From Triglochin maritima (Eukaryota > Streptophyta > Magnoliopsida > Alismatales > Juncaginaceae): DNA of 64,000 nt. The position numbers were made by a program, and so were the translations under genes. Below are positions 11,180 through 23,120 of the stretch, piece by piece (position 1 is the first letter of the stretch; each line of letters starts with the position of its first letter). Under the pieces are notes generated by a model. It was given only the letters and a program-made list of their open reading frames with translations, was not told where the DNA came from and made no database searches. The DNA is taken from the NCBI GenBank assembly GCA_963682175.1, contig OY821784.1, forward strand, positions 25,029,621 through 25,093,620, in the 5' to 3' direction.

Positions 11180-11560
11180 TTTTAGCAATCTACGATTGAA
11201 TCTACAGGTTCGGATTTACCTTTGTAGGAGAGAACCTGTGGTAGCGGAAGGGAACCGGAGATCACCTCACAGAGTCGCCTCGAGCACCGGCCGACCTTCA
11301 ACTCTCGTGGAGAAGAAGGACTAATCCACAACCCAAGTGTCTACGAGAGGAGTGGAGGAGAAGGTTGGACGGATGGGAGAGAGAGGAGAGGTGGTGGCTA
11401 GGGTTAGGGTTTGCACACAAGGAATGCAACCCCCTCCAATGAGAGCCTCCTCTTCTTATATAGTAGAGTCTTCCCTAAACCCTAATGCGCATCCAATGAG
11501 AGTGCGCCACGTGTCAGTGCTTTGGGCAAACATCATCTTAATCATTAGATTAATCCAATA
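11180..11560 (-). repeat. copia 5' LTR with promoter
   Basis: 381 bases, the same length as the 3' LTR at 4491-4871 and with few differences by eye. A TATATAA box lies at 11456-11462 on the minus strand. The flanking CATAT at 11561-11565 duplicates 4486-4490. Confidence 0.92.
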
Positions 11561-11565
11561 CATAT

Positions 11566-11670
11566 AAGATCAAGAACACTATGTGTATCCCACTAACCTT
11601 CTTATATACAAGACTCTTCCTTACTTTGGACGAAGTGAATCCTTTTGACTTCTTCGTCAAAGTGTTTGTT
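11566..11670 (-). pseudogene. Old copia RT remnant, amino half
   Basis: An uninterrupted minus-strand frame reads WNKHFDEEVKRIHFVQS, then SCIYKKVSGIHIVFLILY, which is the copia RT block immediately before YVDD. With the insertion 4491-11560 and one CATAT removed, it joins in frame to the VDDILLMG segment at 4490. Its right end meets a type-A LTR at about 11671 with a few bases of shared sequence (CCA). Confidence 0.9.
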
Positions 11671-12811
11671 CCACACCATCATGGGGAGTATTTTGACATT
11701 TTGATTCGGGTCGGAGCTCCAATAAACAAAGTATATGCATTAAAGACCGACAAAGAAAACCAGAAAAGTCCACAACGAATTCCATCCAGATCCAGATCTT
11801 ATGGACCGCTAATTGGCGGTCTGTATCTCTCTAGATCCGCTTAAACTTCGCGAGCACATGTATTAGAGGGTGTTTATTCTATTTCTGGTATTTGTTGAGT
11901 CCCACATCGGGGGATTGTCCCGGATTGCCTTTTTCTTTGGCTATAAATAGAACTCTTCACCTTCTATTTTAATGACTTCAAATTTTGAGTAACTATTCTT
12001 CCTACTAGAAGTGAGGCCTTGAAGCACACACTAAAGTAGGAGGATGCTACTTGAATTGTGAGTTATTTTAATAAAAGTTTCTTTATTATGTTATTTGTTT
12101 CATGTTGCTTGTTTTACTTTGTTTAATTTCATTTCATTAGTTTTAGTAGCTTAGTTAATATGCTTTCCTTGCTTAGTTTAATAATTAGTCTAATGTGTAG
12201 TGAGTAGTTCCATCCCCTTTGGGGGTGGAGTTGATGTTCATACATGCATTAGAGAATGGAATGAATGCTTTATTTACAATGTGTTGATAAAACATGAATG
12301 TATGCTTGCTTGTTTAGGATACAATTTATAACTTGATGAGTTTTGCCAAAATGATTAGACACCTCTCATGCTTGTTTAGGTTATGAAATAAACAACTTGT
12401 ATATGTAAATGTTAATCAACTAGGTTGGTGAATGGATTGATATGTTTTGCCATAACATTTAGACACTTCCTATGCATGATAACACCACCTTCATTTGTGC
12501 TTAAAGAATGTGTTCAACACCCACCTCTTTGCATGTGTGCACTCACTCCACCCCTTAGGGGTTTTCTATTTCTGAATTCCAGCACTTATTTAGTTCTTAG
12601 TTTAGTTTGGTAGTTCATCGTTTGTTGCTTTCTTTCGCATTTCGTACTTCGTAGTGTAGTGTAGGGTAGAGTAGGATAATCAAACTCTCTTCCCTATTTT
12701 TGCCACTTGATTTCATGCAAACGAGAGGCTGCTCACCTCCCTGTGGACGACCCGTATTTGCCACGTCTTCACCGACGCCGTGCACTTGCGGTTTAATTAA
12801 AACGTTCAACA
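11671..12811 (+). mobile_element. 5'-truncated type-A LTR
   Basis: Collinear with the LTR 23121-24534 from its offset of about 235 bases onward, so the first 235 bases are missing. It retains the palindrome segment GACCGCTAATTGGCGGTC near 11806, a TATAAATAG box near 11942, the AAGTGAGGCCTTGAAGCA block, the CTTTGGGGGTGGAG block and the terminal CGTTCAACA at 12811. No primer site follows. It interrupts the extra ORF of element M at 12812. Confidence 0.88.
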
Positions 12812-13664
12812 CAAGCTCTAACATCGTCTTCCATGTAATCAGGCACCCATGCCTCAGGAAGGCAATGGCGAAATGATGGGGTCATCTTCGCTACCTCGAG
12901 GTCGATGCCTTGGCGGCTCAGTATGCGCTCAAATCGTGGGATGTCCAACATGCCACACAATTTTGTAACCAGGGCAGACAAACAATGTATTTCTTTCAGC
13001 TTAGCGTTCACCAAAACGTCGAACAACGTTCGATAAATGCAATGAGGTGAACCATCCATAAGACTATACACGATCTGCAAACTAGGTGTGAAGAATGTGG
13101 AGGTCTGCTCTTGGCCCAACACATTTCTACACACCCACCTGGCTACAATGTGCACATTGGAGTAAATGTGCGCATTAGGTACTCCCTCATGCGATGATAT
13201 AGGTTGCCCGTGCCCAAGCATAGATCGGTAAAAATTAATATCGTGGGTGGGCGAGAGATCATCGACCAAGGGGATCCCAGTCGCGTCGGAGATAAATTGG
13301 GGTGTCACGGTGTGCTTCACCCCCTGAGAGTGACACTAAACTCGAGTGGACCGGTCTGGTCACATTCGAGTTTAGTAAAGAACTCATGTACGAGAGGCTC
13401 TATGTACATGGTTTCGTCACCCTGATACAACAAATGATACCACCCTTTGGCTACGATTCTATCGTAGAAGGGTTCTCCGAATTCACAAATCAAGGAGGCA
13501 AAATTAAGTTCTAGAATTAAATGGTGGCTGGCCATACCTTCACCTACCTTTGAGAGCTTTAACGGCGGGGTACATGACGACGAAGACGAACACGACAGGA
13601 GAGGGTCAGAGGCCACCACACGTCGCATCCAGCAGCAAACAAGCACTCCACCAACTGGAACCAA
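12812..13664 (-). pseudogene. Extra ORF downstream of M integrase
   Basis: Two overlapping frames (13664-13317 and 13320-12812) are one ORF broken by loss of a G in a run at about 13322. The protein has GEPFYDRIVAKGW, VHEFFTKLECD, TLRG, TPQFISDATGIP, then IYSNVHIVARWVC and HCIYRTLFDVL. This pattern resembles the so-called putative plant transposon protein family carried by Athila elements. No signal peptide, zinc finger or convincing membrane segment is seen, so I do not call it an envelope gene. It stops where a type-A LTR inserted at 12811. Function is unknown. Family call by recollection, moderate confidence. Confidence 0.7.
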
Positions 13665-13979
13665 CAGAAGAACGCAAAACGCACAACCAGTCGAAGAGAA
13701 AAGAAGAACAGGAAATAACTGACCCCTGGTTGGCGGTGGGAAACCACAGATTAGCGGTCTGTTGGTGTGATATGGGGGTGGGATTTAGGTCGTGGCGGAA
13801 CAAAAAGGAAAAACGCGTTTTTGCTTCTGGTGGAGAATGAGTAGGGCAAGGCATCACACATTTTTAAAAAAGAAAAGGGAAAACAACCAAAAGACACTTC
13901 AATTTTTTCTTTTCTTCATTTTTCACTTTTTTTGTTTTTTTAACCACAAAGATATATACAAACATGAAAACTCAACCAT
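13665..13979 (-). other. Spacer between M integrase and extra ORF
   Basis: A 315-base stretch with an A/T homopolymer-rich part near 13865-13945. No supported gene is seen. It may hold the untranslated start of the extra ORF. Confidence 0.5.
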
Positions 13980-14661
13980 TCATGAAGGAACATGAATGGG
14001 TGAGTGAGAGAGAGGTTCATGAAGGAACATGACCTCCTCGACTTCAGCTGGTGCCCCTTCCAAGTAGGGTTTGAGGCGTTGTCCATTAACTTTGAACACG
14101 TCCCCATTCCCTGGGTATAGGATGTCAACCGCTCCATGAGGAAATACGGTTTAGACAATAAAAGGGCCAAACCAGCGACTGCGGAGCTTCCCCGCAAACA
14201 GATGAAGCTGGGAATTGTAGAGCAACACCTTCTGCCCGGTCGTAAACACCTTTCGCATAATCATGCGATCGAGAAACAACTTGGCTCGGGACTTATGAAT
14301 TTTGGCATTTTCATACGCATCATTGCGTAGCTCTTCCAACTCCACAATGTCGAGTTTACGTTGCACCTTTGCTTGATCAAGATCCATATTCAAGTTCTTG
14401 ATCGCCTAGAAAGCACGATGCTCAAGCTCGACGGGTAGGTGACAAGCCTTGCCGTACAATACCCGATATGGGGACATACCCAAATTCATCTTATACGCGG
14501 TGTGGAAGGCCCACAACGCGTCATTAAACTTAGTTGACCAATCCTTCCTCGAGGAATTAACCGTCTTCTCAAGGATTTGCTTTAATTGACGGTTAGAGAC
14601 TTCGACCTGCCCACTAGTTTGCGGATGATATGTGGTCGCAAGCTTGTGGGTGATCGAATAT
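13980..14661 (-). pseudogene. M integrase, carboxyl part
   Basis: This continues the integrase from the left edge of LARD1. It starts [16 protein letters not shown], with the catalytic Glu in GQVEVSNRQ, then [44 protein letters not shown] follows at about 14406. The frame then resumes with [20 protein letters not shown] and the GPY/F-like module [11 protein letters not shown], a carboxyl feature of many gypsy integrases. Homology fades near 14000. No chromodomain is visible. Confidence 0.9.
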
Positions 14662-16202
14662 TGATTGATCGTTTTATATTTAACCGCAAGTGCACGACCG
14701 CGTTGAAGCGGTGGCAAATACGGGTCGTCCACTGGGAGGTGTGTCGACACTTGGTTTGTGCGAAGGCGAGAGGTAAAGAAAGGGAAGAAAGGTTGGTTAC
14801 ACTAAACTACACTAAGGTGCAAATAGAAATGGAAGAAAAGCAAGAAAACTAAACCCCAAAGGGGGTAGAGAAATAATGTGAACATAAAGAAGTGTGTGTG
14901 TGTTCATTAAGCTCCTCACAACATGTAGTGCAAGAAATCATAAAACTACATCCAACTTTGCCTCTACATGAATTAAGATAAGACTACATCATTAAAACAT
15001 ACAAGACAATAATTGGAATGAAGCTACATGAACTCAAGTATAAAGACTATACCCTACTATGCCTCTACATGAATTAAGATTTCACTACATCATTAAAACA
15101 TACAAGACATTAGCTAAGGTAAAGGCAACAAGAGCACATACACTACAAATTGTGTTTCCAATATTAACTTCATCCATATCCTAACCTTATCATTCCCCAT
15201 AAAATAGGTCCACTAATCAAAGCATAAGCTAAGCTTCATTCAAGAGCATTAGCATATCAAAGATAAGAGTGAAAACCCATTAGATGGTTATGGAAATCAT
15301 ATAAAGCTCAAGGGATAAAGATAACACACACTTAATACACTACATGATTATATCACATATTTCTCCACCCCCCAAATGGGGATGGAACTACTCACTACTC
15401 ATTACACTACTGATTAGACTAAGTAAAGAAAACATTTAACTAAGATACTAAAATTACTAAACAAGAGATTAAACAAAGTAAAGCAACCCACACAAAACAA
15501 GCAACATAACAAAACAAGATTAAAAGAAACAAATAAACTTTTATTAACAATGACTCACATTTAAGGTAGCATTCTTCTCCACCTTGAGTTATTGCTTCAA
15601 GGCTCACTCCTTAGTAGAGAGAATGCCACCAAACAATGGGTAATTACAATGGAAGGTGAAGAGTTCTATTTATAAGCATAGAAAAAGCTAATCGGGGACA
15701 ATCCCCCGATGTGGGACTAAACCAATACCAAAAATAGCCTAAACACATGATAATACAAGTCCAGGAGAAAGCTTGGCGGATCTGGGGCCATATGGACCGC
15801 CAATTAGCGGTCCAAGACCGCCAATTGGCGGTCTAGAAACTTCAGATCTGCTTGGTTTTTGTTTTGGGCTTTGCTTGGAGTGTTTCTTGGTCTTAGATGC
15901 ATCAACTTGGTTTAGTGGAGATCCGACCCGAATCGAATTGACAAAATACTCCCCATGATGGTGTGGAGTTTCCTGTTTTGCTCTTAGGTCCTTTTGTCTT
16001 ACGTTCAGGTCCTTCTCCCTCGCATCTTGGTCCTTAGGTCTCACAATTAAGTCTTTTTTCCCTGCTTTTGGGTCCTTTTATGCTTCTTCTCTTCAAACCT
16101 CTTTATTTCTGAAATTCAAACATAAAACTCGTCACATAGCATTGCTTAGATGTAAGATAATGGATATAAGATACGAATATGAACATGAAATGATGTCAAT
16201 CA
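14662..16202 (-). repeat. LARD1 3' LTR
   Basis: 1,541 bases. On the minus strand it starts TGATTGACATCATTTCATG and ends ATCAATCA, a terminal inverted repeat. It has a paired palindrome at 15795-15812 and 15816-15833. Its TATA box is at about 15667-15674 on the minus strand. Confidence 0.94.
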
Positions 16203-16219
16203 AATACCCCCACACCTAA
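16203..16219 (-). other. LARD1 polypurine tract
   Basis: On the minus strand TAGGTGTGGGGGTATT abuts the 3' LTR. It is the same tract as in TR-GAG1, TR-GAG2, LARD2 and the type-B element. Confidence 0.85.
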
Positions 16220-17835
16220 GTTTTTGCTAGTCCCGAGCAAAACAAAGAAAGAGAAAAGCATACGAAAAACAAGAAATCCTAACTCACTTTCGTAGGAATC
16301 ACGGTTGCACTTAGCACGTGCAACAAGCTGTTAAACCTCTTTGTTGCCAAGGAGGAGGAGTGTTGTCTCCTGAGGGTTTTCAGCGGATATACCCACAAAT
16401 CCGAACAAGATGCATTATTCAATCTAGACACTCGACTCGTTGGAAATATTTTGTCGATCAATGGACGCAGTAATGCTACGGGTCGTCTCTATATAGGTGA
16501 TCAGTCCACACCTCTAACCTAATGAACCATTCGTGCAAGTTAAATAAAGAATTAAGTGAAAGACATGGACAACCTCAACATCCTCAAGTGCTACAAAGTG
16601 TAAAGTCCATTAAGGTTCTTATTTGCATTACCATTTTTTTTTCTTTTTGTTTCTTTTCACATTTTTTTTCTTCTTTTTCTTTTTATTAGTTGGAGCTTCA
16701 TTCTCCCAGGGTCAGGTTTCGTGCATCATTGCCCATGAGGACTTACACTATCACGTACACCTTTCCCCACATCTCCACATAGGGCAATCCCTACCACCCG
16801 TGTAACGGGAGTTCGGTCGGCGCATCCCAAGTCAGATGACTCGAAAGCACCAGGCACAAAGTCCCCTCAGACCTACTTTCCCGAGTGATAGGAGCCGTGC
16901 GAGAAGAGAGAACACCTACTCACTTATTTCTTATTTACACATGAACCAAAACCCCTACACTAATGTCTCACAACAAGATTTAGAGGGTCCTAGACAACAA
17001 CAAACTTCCTTAAGTTAACAGACACGAATTATTGACTCACTAGGTTCAGGGTGGACTTCATTAAATGTTTGAGCACTGAAACCCTATGATTACTCACCCA
17101 CAAGGGAAAACTGGGGTGCATCCTAACTACTCGATAAATCCTAAAGTCACTGTACTAGATATCCTAATGCATCAAGTTCAAGACAATTTTGGGAGCTTTC
17201 TTTTTACTTTGTCTCTCAACGGTTTTGCACATGCTAAACATACGCAAAACCCACAAAACATTTTCTTTCGCAAACACATGAAGATTTTGAAAGAAATGTG
17301 GAAATTTTAAAGCACTAGGCAAGCAAAAGAAGACAAGTCACCCAAGGATCATGGCAAGCAGATATATCGATATTAAATGAAGCACACTAACATGACCCTA
17401 AAAATGCAAACAAAAGAAAACAAAAACAAGGGAAAAGACTCGACTATGTACACACGTAAAACACCCCCCCACACCTACTTCATGCATTGTCCTCAATGAA
17501 TGTGAGCAAGATACTACATGGATTTATGCATGAAAAAGGAGAGATCTCACCAACATGAAGTACAAAGGGAAGTTCAAGGTCATGTTGATGGACACAAACC
17601 CGAATTCCCTCAAAACCTGTGAGATGCTAAAGAAAGGATACAAATACGTGAAAGAAATAGAGCCCAAATGCACAAGGGTTGGGTCTCACAACAATCGATG
17701 CTCACTGAAGGAGTCTTTTATTGTATGTATATTTTTTTATTTTTTATTTTTTTTATATTTTTTATATAACTATGTACAAATATAAGTTCTCATCTTCATT
17801 TGTCAAAAGACATCAAATGGGAACCTCAAGAGTGG
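16220..17835 (-). other. LARD1 conserved 3' non-coding region
   Basis: About 1.6 kb without a gene. It is collinear with 28746-30376, 46863-48370 and 36687-38200. Landmarks are GCTCGGGACTAGCAAAA, TTGCACGTGCTAAGTGCAACCG (near 16309), the CGGGTGGTAGGGAT block near 16790, a T-rich tract at 16630-16690, and CATTGAGGACAATGCATGA near 17485. The short ORFs here are shadows of the T-rich tract. Confidence 0.85.
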
Positions 17836-17836
17836 G

Positions 17837-19367
17837 TCAATGCACTTGGAAAGGGAACATGACACCACGCGGGGCCAGAATACTCAAGCGTGGGCCCCCT
17901 TCACAAAGAGCACCAGAAGAAATGAGAGGTTCATGAATTGGACGCAAAGGCGTCTTATTCAAAGGATCAAACAGAAAGAGCTTGAACCTCTCAAGAGTTT
18001 GGGAAATGGGGGGGCAACGGAAGAAGAATATCTCCCGTTGCGGAACTGAAGTTATGGTCATCAATCCAAACTCTCCAACCAACAGGCTGGTGGGTCGGAA
18101 CGAGGTCAAGCACCTCGTTATGCATGTCCAACTCACCAGGAGAACAGGAAGTGGGTCTCATACCCAAAGTATCCTCCAAGGAACTCCTAATACCCTCATG
18201 AGCAATGTAGTTGTTTGATGTTCCATCATTTCCAAGATGATCAGGAACAATAGTGAGAGGCAAACTCTCATCAGGTTGTTTGAAATTGAGGGTACTAGGG
18301 AGCTCTTGCTCCACCAGAGGTGAGTCCTTAAGAGGCACAACATGAAGATCATGTGGCTCAAGGGCCACGGGACAAAAAGATAAGGCACAATCCTGTGCCG
18401 ACTCATAATGAAGCTGGTCCAAGTTATTCTCAATTTGAATCGAATCCTCTACTAAGGGATCGTGAATTGAAACCCCAAGTCCCTCAGACTGACTAGGAGT
18501 TTGACTTTGAAAGATTGTGCTTTGAATTTGTGGATGTGGTGGTGGTTCGATTTCAGAAGATAAATCCTCATGTTGACATGAAATGTCACTCTCCTCACGT
18601 TCACGTAATTGCTGCGACATTTGACTCACTTGCAGTGCCATATTTTGTATGGACTGTTGAGTGGTTTCCATGAACGTAAGGAAAGTTTGTTTCAAGGAAT
18701 AAGGTATGCGGTAAACGATGAGGTCCAAGTCAAAGCTTGGGAAATTTAGGGGTTGGGTGTTGATTGGCTGAGAATGAGTCCAATGATTTGGAGTGGGGTG
18801 TTGGTAGAATTCTGGGTATTCGGGAGGAGGATACTGGGGTGAACATGAAGTATAAGAATTTGGATATGAATTGTCTCACCATGAATCCATCACTCTCGGA
18901 TTGTACGCGGATGCGTAATGGTCATAATGAGCATTTTGGGAAAATGTATGCTCATACTCAGGCTCTGGGGGAACATAAGGACATTCCCTAGAGACATGAC
19001 CACTCAACCCACAACAGTCGCATGGTACGGCTACTGGAGCCACCAGTACAAATATGTTGTCTGCCGCACGCATGAAAGAGGCCAAAGTTTCTTGCAATGT
19101 CTCAGTTTGATGACCAGTGTATGATCCGACGAAACTAGATTGTGGTCTAGCAGTCGGTGCCTCTCTCATGTTACCCCAATATGAAGATTGCTCAGTCACA
19201 CAATTGCGATCATCCCAACCATACGGGGTGTTAGTCTGAGCCACCCCAGGTTGCATGGGTCCGGAGTACCAGGGAGAATTGTCCTGGTCCCAGCAATGAT
19301 ATGGATGGTCGCCCATGTAACCATCCATCTCAAGAAAAACTCTCGAGTCGACCACTCTCACCACCAC
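17837..19367 (-). pseudogene. LARD1 gag zinc knuckle and tail ORF with RT-like fossil
   Basis: One ancestral frame, split by a TGA at 18876-18878 and a one-base gain in a G run at 18008-18014. The amino part (19367-18876) has a CCHC knuckle, CDCCGLSGHVSREC, but no capsid domain upstream. The middle has a Pro/Tyr/His-rich stretch and a short coiled region, MALQVSQMSQQLRERE. The tail (to about 17837) matches the protease-RT linker of M: CPVALEP, an LP-rich block, ESLPLTIVPDHL, then HNEVLDLVPTHQPVGWRVW, corresponding to the RT block with GWRV. It may still act as a nucleocapsid-like RNA-binding protein, which is inference. Confidence 0.8.
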
Positions 19368-20434
19368 GAGGCTAAGCTCGCAAAAAGTGCTCGACTCGAC
19401 CCTAAAACGCTACTAGAGAGTGTAAAGGGGAGGAGACTAAAACGTAGAAGTAGGTGAGAAGAAGATGACTCAGAGGAGAAGGGAAGAATCCCTAAAGCTA
19501 GCGTGGGTAGAGGGATCAGGAAGAAGCCTAACAAGCAAGCACGGCTCAAACAATGAAAGGCAATGGGTCCTTAGGCTAGACGACGCCTAACTTCGAGGTC
19601 ACTAGCCTCGACACGTCTCACCTCCCTACAACGAGGACCACAATGCCCAGCAAGTGATACCAGATCCGGAGATCCAGTACCTCCTACTATCGACAAGGTA
19701 GGCAACGCCGATCAGGTCATGACGGTCTCAACTAGATTACTCTCCTAGTGCGCCCGCAATCCTAGGGCCAATGTCTACTTGCTTTTAGTTAAGGCTTTAT
19801 TAAGAGTGGTTTTTGGGGCCAAGGAAAGGGTGATGAAATCCCCCACCTTATCTTTTATGGGACATCCCCTCCTTAGTAGCGTTTTGAGCTTAAATCTAGC
19901 AATCAATCACTCCAATCAAACGCTCAACTCACTCTTGTCCCGATGCACCTTACTAACTAATGCATGATCGAAACATGCATGAATGAGAGATTTGGGTGCA
20001 CGTACCTCACGCCAGCAATCAACAACAAAATGTAAAGAAAAGAAAAGACAAATGCATGCAAGGTCTACACATGATGCATGACCTAGATGGCAAGGAGTCT
20101 AATCTTTTGCTTTGAGTTTTATGGTCCAAGTTGATTAAAGGGGATTGAAATTAAATTTGGGAGTAAATTAGAAGTCACAGCATGCAAAATTGTTCTCCCA
20201 GATAACTAACATGAAGAATATAACAACTGGAACAAATTTGAGAACAATTGAGGCTCACCAGGCCGCCAATTGGCGGTCCCACACCGCTGATTGGCGGTCC
20301 TTTTGTAGCTTCTGGTCCTCAAACTTCTCCAGTAGCCTCCCCTTGATCCGTAGGTTCCCTGAAACTACAACAAACTGGAAACAAAAATTTAAAAACCCCT
20401 CGAATCGTCCAAACCAACGTCTGGACAGAGCACC
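19368..20434 (-). other. LARD1 leader
   Basis: About 1.07 kb between primer site and the gag remnant, collinear with the TR-GAG1 leader. It has a palindrome pair near 20262-20299, with CCGCCAATTGGCGG, and the segment GTCATGACCTGATCGGCGTTG in minus orientation near 19700. No gene is seen. Confidence 0.75.
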
Positions 20435-20452
20435 TCCCCGGCAACGGCGCCA
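20435..20452 (-). other. LARD1 primer-binding site (tRNA-Asp)
   Basis: On the minus strand TGGCGCCGTTGCCGGGGA follows the 5' LTR after a short AGTTTT spacer. It is fully complementary to the 3' end of plant tRNA-Asp, as in Athila elements. Confidence 0.92.
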
Positions 20453-20458
20453 AAAACT

Positions 20459-21998
20459 TGATTGATCGTTTTATATTTAACCGCAAGTGCACGACCGCGT
20501 TGAAACAGTGGCAAATACGGGTCGTCCACTGGGAGGTGTGTCGACACTTGGTTTGTGCGAAGGAGAGAGGTAAAGAAAGGGAAGAAAGGTTGGTTACACT
20601 AAACTACACTAAGGTGCAAATGGAAATGGAAGAAAAGCAAGAAAACTAAACCCCAAAGGGGGTAGAGAAATAATGTGAACATAAAGAAGTGTGTGTGTGT
20701 TCATTAAGCTCCTCACAACATGTAGTGCAAGAAATCATAAAACTACATCCAACTTTGCCTCTACATGAATTAAGATAAGACTACATCATTAAAACATACA
20801 AGACAATAATTGGAATGAAGCTACATGAACTCAAGTATAAAGACTATACCCTACTATGCCTCTACATGAATTAAGATTTCACTACATCATTAAAACATAC
20901 AAGACATTAGCTAAGGTAAAGGCAACAAGAGCACATACACTACAAATTGTGTTTCCAATATTAACTTCATCCATATCCTAACCTTATCATTCCCCATAAA
21001 ATAGGTCCACTAATCAAAGCATAAGCTAAGCTTCATTCAAGAGCATTAGCATATCAAAGATAAGAGTGAAAACCCATTAGATGGTTATGGAAATCATATA
21101 AAGCTCAAGGGATAAAGATAACACACACTTAATACACTACATGATTATATCACATATTTCTCCACCCCCCAAATGGGGATGGAACTACTCACTACTCATT
21201 ACACTACTGATTAGACTAAGTAAAGAAAACATTTAACTAAGATACTAAAATTACTAAACAAGAGATTAAACAAAGTAAAGCAACCCACACAAAACAAGCA
21301 ACATAACAAAACAAGATTAAAAGAAACAAATAAACTTTTATTAACAATGACTCACATTTAAGGTAGCATTCTTCTCCACCTTGAGTTATTGCTTCAAGGC
21401 TCACTCCTTAGTAGAGAGAATGCCACCAAACAATGGGTAATTACAATGGAAGGTGAAGAGTTCTATTTATAAGCATGGAAAAAGCTAATCGGGGACAATC
21501 CCCCGATGTGGGACTAAACCAATACCAAAAATAGCCTAAACACATGATAATACAAGTCCAGGAGAAAGCTTGGCGGATCTGGGGCCATATGGACCGCCAA
21601 TTAGCGGTCCAAGACCGCCAATTGGCGGTCTAGAAACTTCAGATCTGCTTGGTTTTTGTTTTGGGCTTTGCTTGGAGTGTTTCTTGGTCTTAGATGCATC
21701 TACATGGTTTAGTGGAGATCCGACCCGAATTGAATTGACAAAATACTCCCCATGATGGTGTGGAGTTTCCTGTTTTGCTCTTAGGTCCTTTTGTCTTATG
21801 TTCAGGTCCTTCTCACTTGCATCTTGGTCCTTAGGTCTCACAATTAAGTCCTTTTCCCTGCTTTTGGGTCCTTTTATGCTTCTTCTCTTCAAACCTCTTT
21901 ATTTCTGAAATTCAAACATAAAACTCGTCACATAGCATTGCTTAGATGTAAGATAATGGATATAAGATACGAATATGAGCATGAAATGATGTCAATCA
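20459..21998 (-). repeat. LARD1 5' LTR with promoter
   Basis: 1,540 bases. The TATA box TATAAATA is at 21464-21471 on the minus strand. Palindromes are at 21592-21609 and 21613-21630, upstream of the TATA box. The right flank AATAT is the target duplication. Confidence 0.94.
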
Positions 21999-22003
21999 AA
22001 TAT

Positions 22004-22632
22004 TTCCTCATAAGCGCTTCGAAGGAGCGATTACAGAAGTGGGTACCCCTATCGCTGATTATGGTATGAGGAGTACCAAATCGCGCAAAAATGCCCCTTA
22101 AGCATTTGGTGACCACCTTGTTGTCATTGGTCTTTGTGGGGATAACGTCAACCCAGTTAGACACGTAGTCAATGGCCACCAGAATGTAAACATTCCCGAA
22201 CGAGTTTGGGAAGGGACCCATAAAGTCGATGCCCCACACATCGAAGATGTCGAAAACAAGGACATTTTGCAAAGGCATCATGTCACGTCGAATAATCCTG
22301 CCAAGGAGTTGGTACCTATCACATTACTTACAAAAGTCGTAAGCATCTTTGAAAAGAGAAGGCTAGCAGAATCCAGATTGGAGCACCTTGGCGACAGTTT
22401 TCTTTGCTCCAAAATGTCCTCCACATGCCTTAGAGTGGCAGAAATGAAGCACACTTTGGAACTCGTTATCTGGAACGCACCGCCTGAAAATTTGGTCAGA
22501 GCAATATTTGAATAGGTAGGGGTCGTCCCAATGAAAGAATCTAACATAAGATCTAAATTTGGTTTGGTCAGATTTGACCAACCCACAGGAAGTTGCTCGG
22601 TCACAAGGTAGTTCACAATGTCGGCAAACCAA
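22004..22632 (-). pseudogene. M integrase, zinc finger and first catalytic part
   Basis: The amino finger is visible as [15 protein letters not shown] with downstream Cys residues in DFC..C, in a frame different from RNase H, so a frameshift lies near 22620. The core follows from 22281 with [13 protein letters not shown] (first Asp), [14 protein letters not shown] and [18 protein letters not shown] (second Asp). The reading is cut right after MRKY by LARD1. The remainder, with the Glu, is at 13980-14661. Confidence 0.92.
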
Positions 22633-23115
22633 GGGTTATCTTCGATCGTGAACAACTGCTCGTCAGGAAATTTTTCATTAATAATTTGGTCATGTGGGTT
22701 TGTCGTCTCTAGACGAGACATGTGGTCTGCTACAACATTTTCACACCCTTTTTTGTCCCGAATCTCGAGATCGAATTCTTGTAACAAAAAGATCCATCTC
22801 AGGAGTCGGGATTTTGCATCTTTCTTCGCCATGAGGTGCTTGATGGCTGTGTTATCAGAATAGATAATCACCTGGGAGCCAATCAAGTACGACCGGAATT
22901 TCTTCAAATCAAATATGATCGCTAAGAATTCCTTCTCGGTCATAGTGTAGTTCAATTGGGCATCATTGAGTGTTCTACTGGCATAGTAGATCACATGAGG
23001 CAATTTGCCCAATCGTTGCCCAAGTATTGCGCCCACAACGAAGTCAGATGCATCGCACTTTAACTCGAGGGGTTCAGTCCACACCGGTGCCTTAATTATG
23101 GGAGCTGAAGTCAAC
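22633..23115 (-). pseudogene. M RNase H domain
   Basis: The open frame starts at the left edge of TR-GAG1 with [12 protein letters not shown], the connection region, then [67 protein letters not shown] and VADHMSRL. The four acidic catalytic positions (D, E, D, D) of gypsy RNase H are all present. The same frame runs on to 22278 without integrase homology, which marks a downstream frameshift. Confidence 0.93.
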
Positions 23116-23120
23116 TCTTT

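Larger units (their letters stand above)
4491..11560 (-). mobile_element. Ty1/copia element, complete ends, decayed coding
   Basis: A 7,070-base element on the minus strand with 381-base LTRs at each end and a perfect 5-base target duplication, CATAT, at 4486-4490 and 11561-11565. Right to left it holds 5' LTR, initiator tRNA-Met primer site, a 1.67-kb non-coding leader, zinc knuckle, protease, integrase, RT, RNase H, a 1.24-kb 3' non-coding region, polypurine tract and 3' LTR. Most of gag is missing and the polyprotein has several stops and frameshifts, so it is non-autonomous now. It interrupts an older copia RT within the Tyr-Val codons of YVDD. Confidence 0.93.
14662..21998 (-). mobile_element. 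LARD1, non-autonomous LTR retrotransposon
   Basis: A 7,337-base element on the minus strand with 1,541- and 1,540-base LTRs (about a dozen differences by eye). It has a perfect tRNA-Asp primer site, a polypurine tract and a perfect 5-base target duplication AATAT (14657-14661 and 21999-22003). It inserted in M integrase between the second Asp and the Glu of the catalytic triad. Internally it holds only a gag zinc knuckle plus tail ORF and non-coding DNA. Capsid, protease, RT, RNase H and integrase are absent, so it must have been copied by enzymes in trans. Confidence 0.95.

Noticed and set aside
12793..13320. Envelope gene in M
   Set aside because: Position after integrase fits Athila env-like ORFs, but I see no signal peptide, cleavage site or membrane anchor.
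13550..13840. Plus-strand ORF of 96 codons opposite the extra ORF
   Set aside because: Antisense shadow of the M extra ORF with no recognisable features.
16623..16805. Phe/Leu-rich small ORF resembling a membrane peptide
   Set aside because: Translation of a T-rich tract in a non-coding 3' region; the same tract length varies between copies.
20435..20452. Possible tRNA-Asp gene
   Set aside because: Only the 18-base complement to the tRNA 3' end is present, next to an LTR, as a primer site; no cloverleaf.
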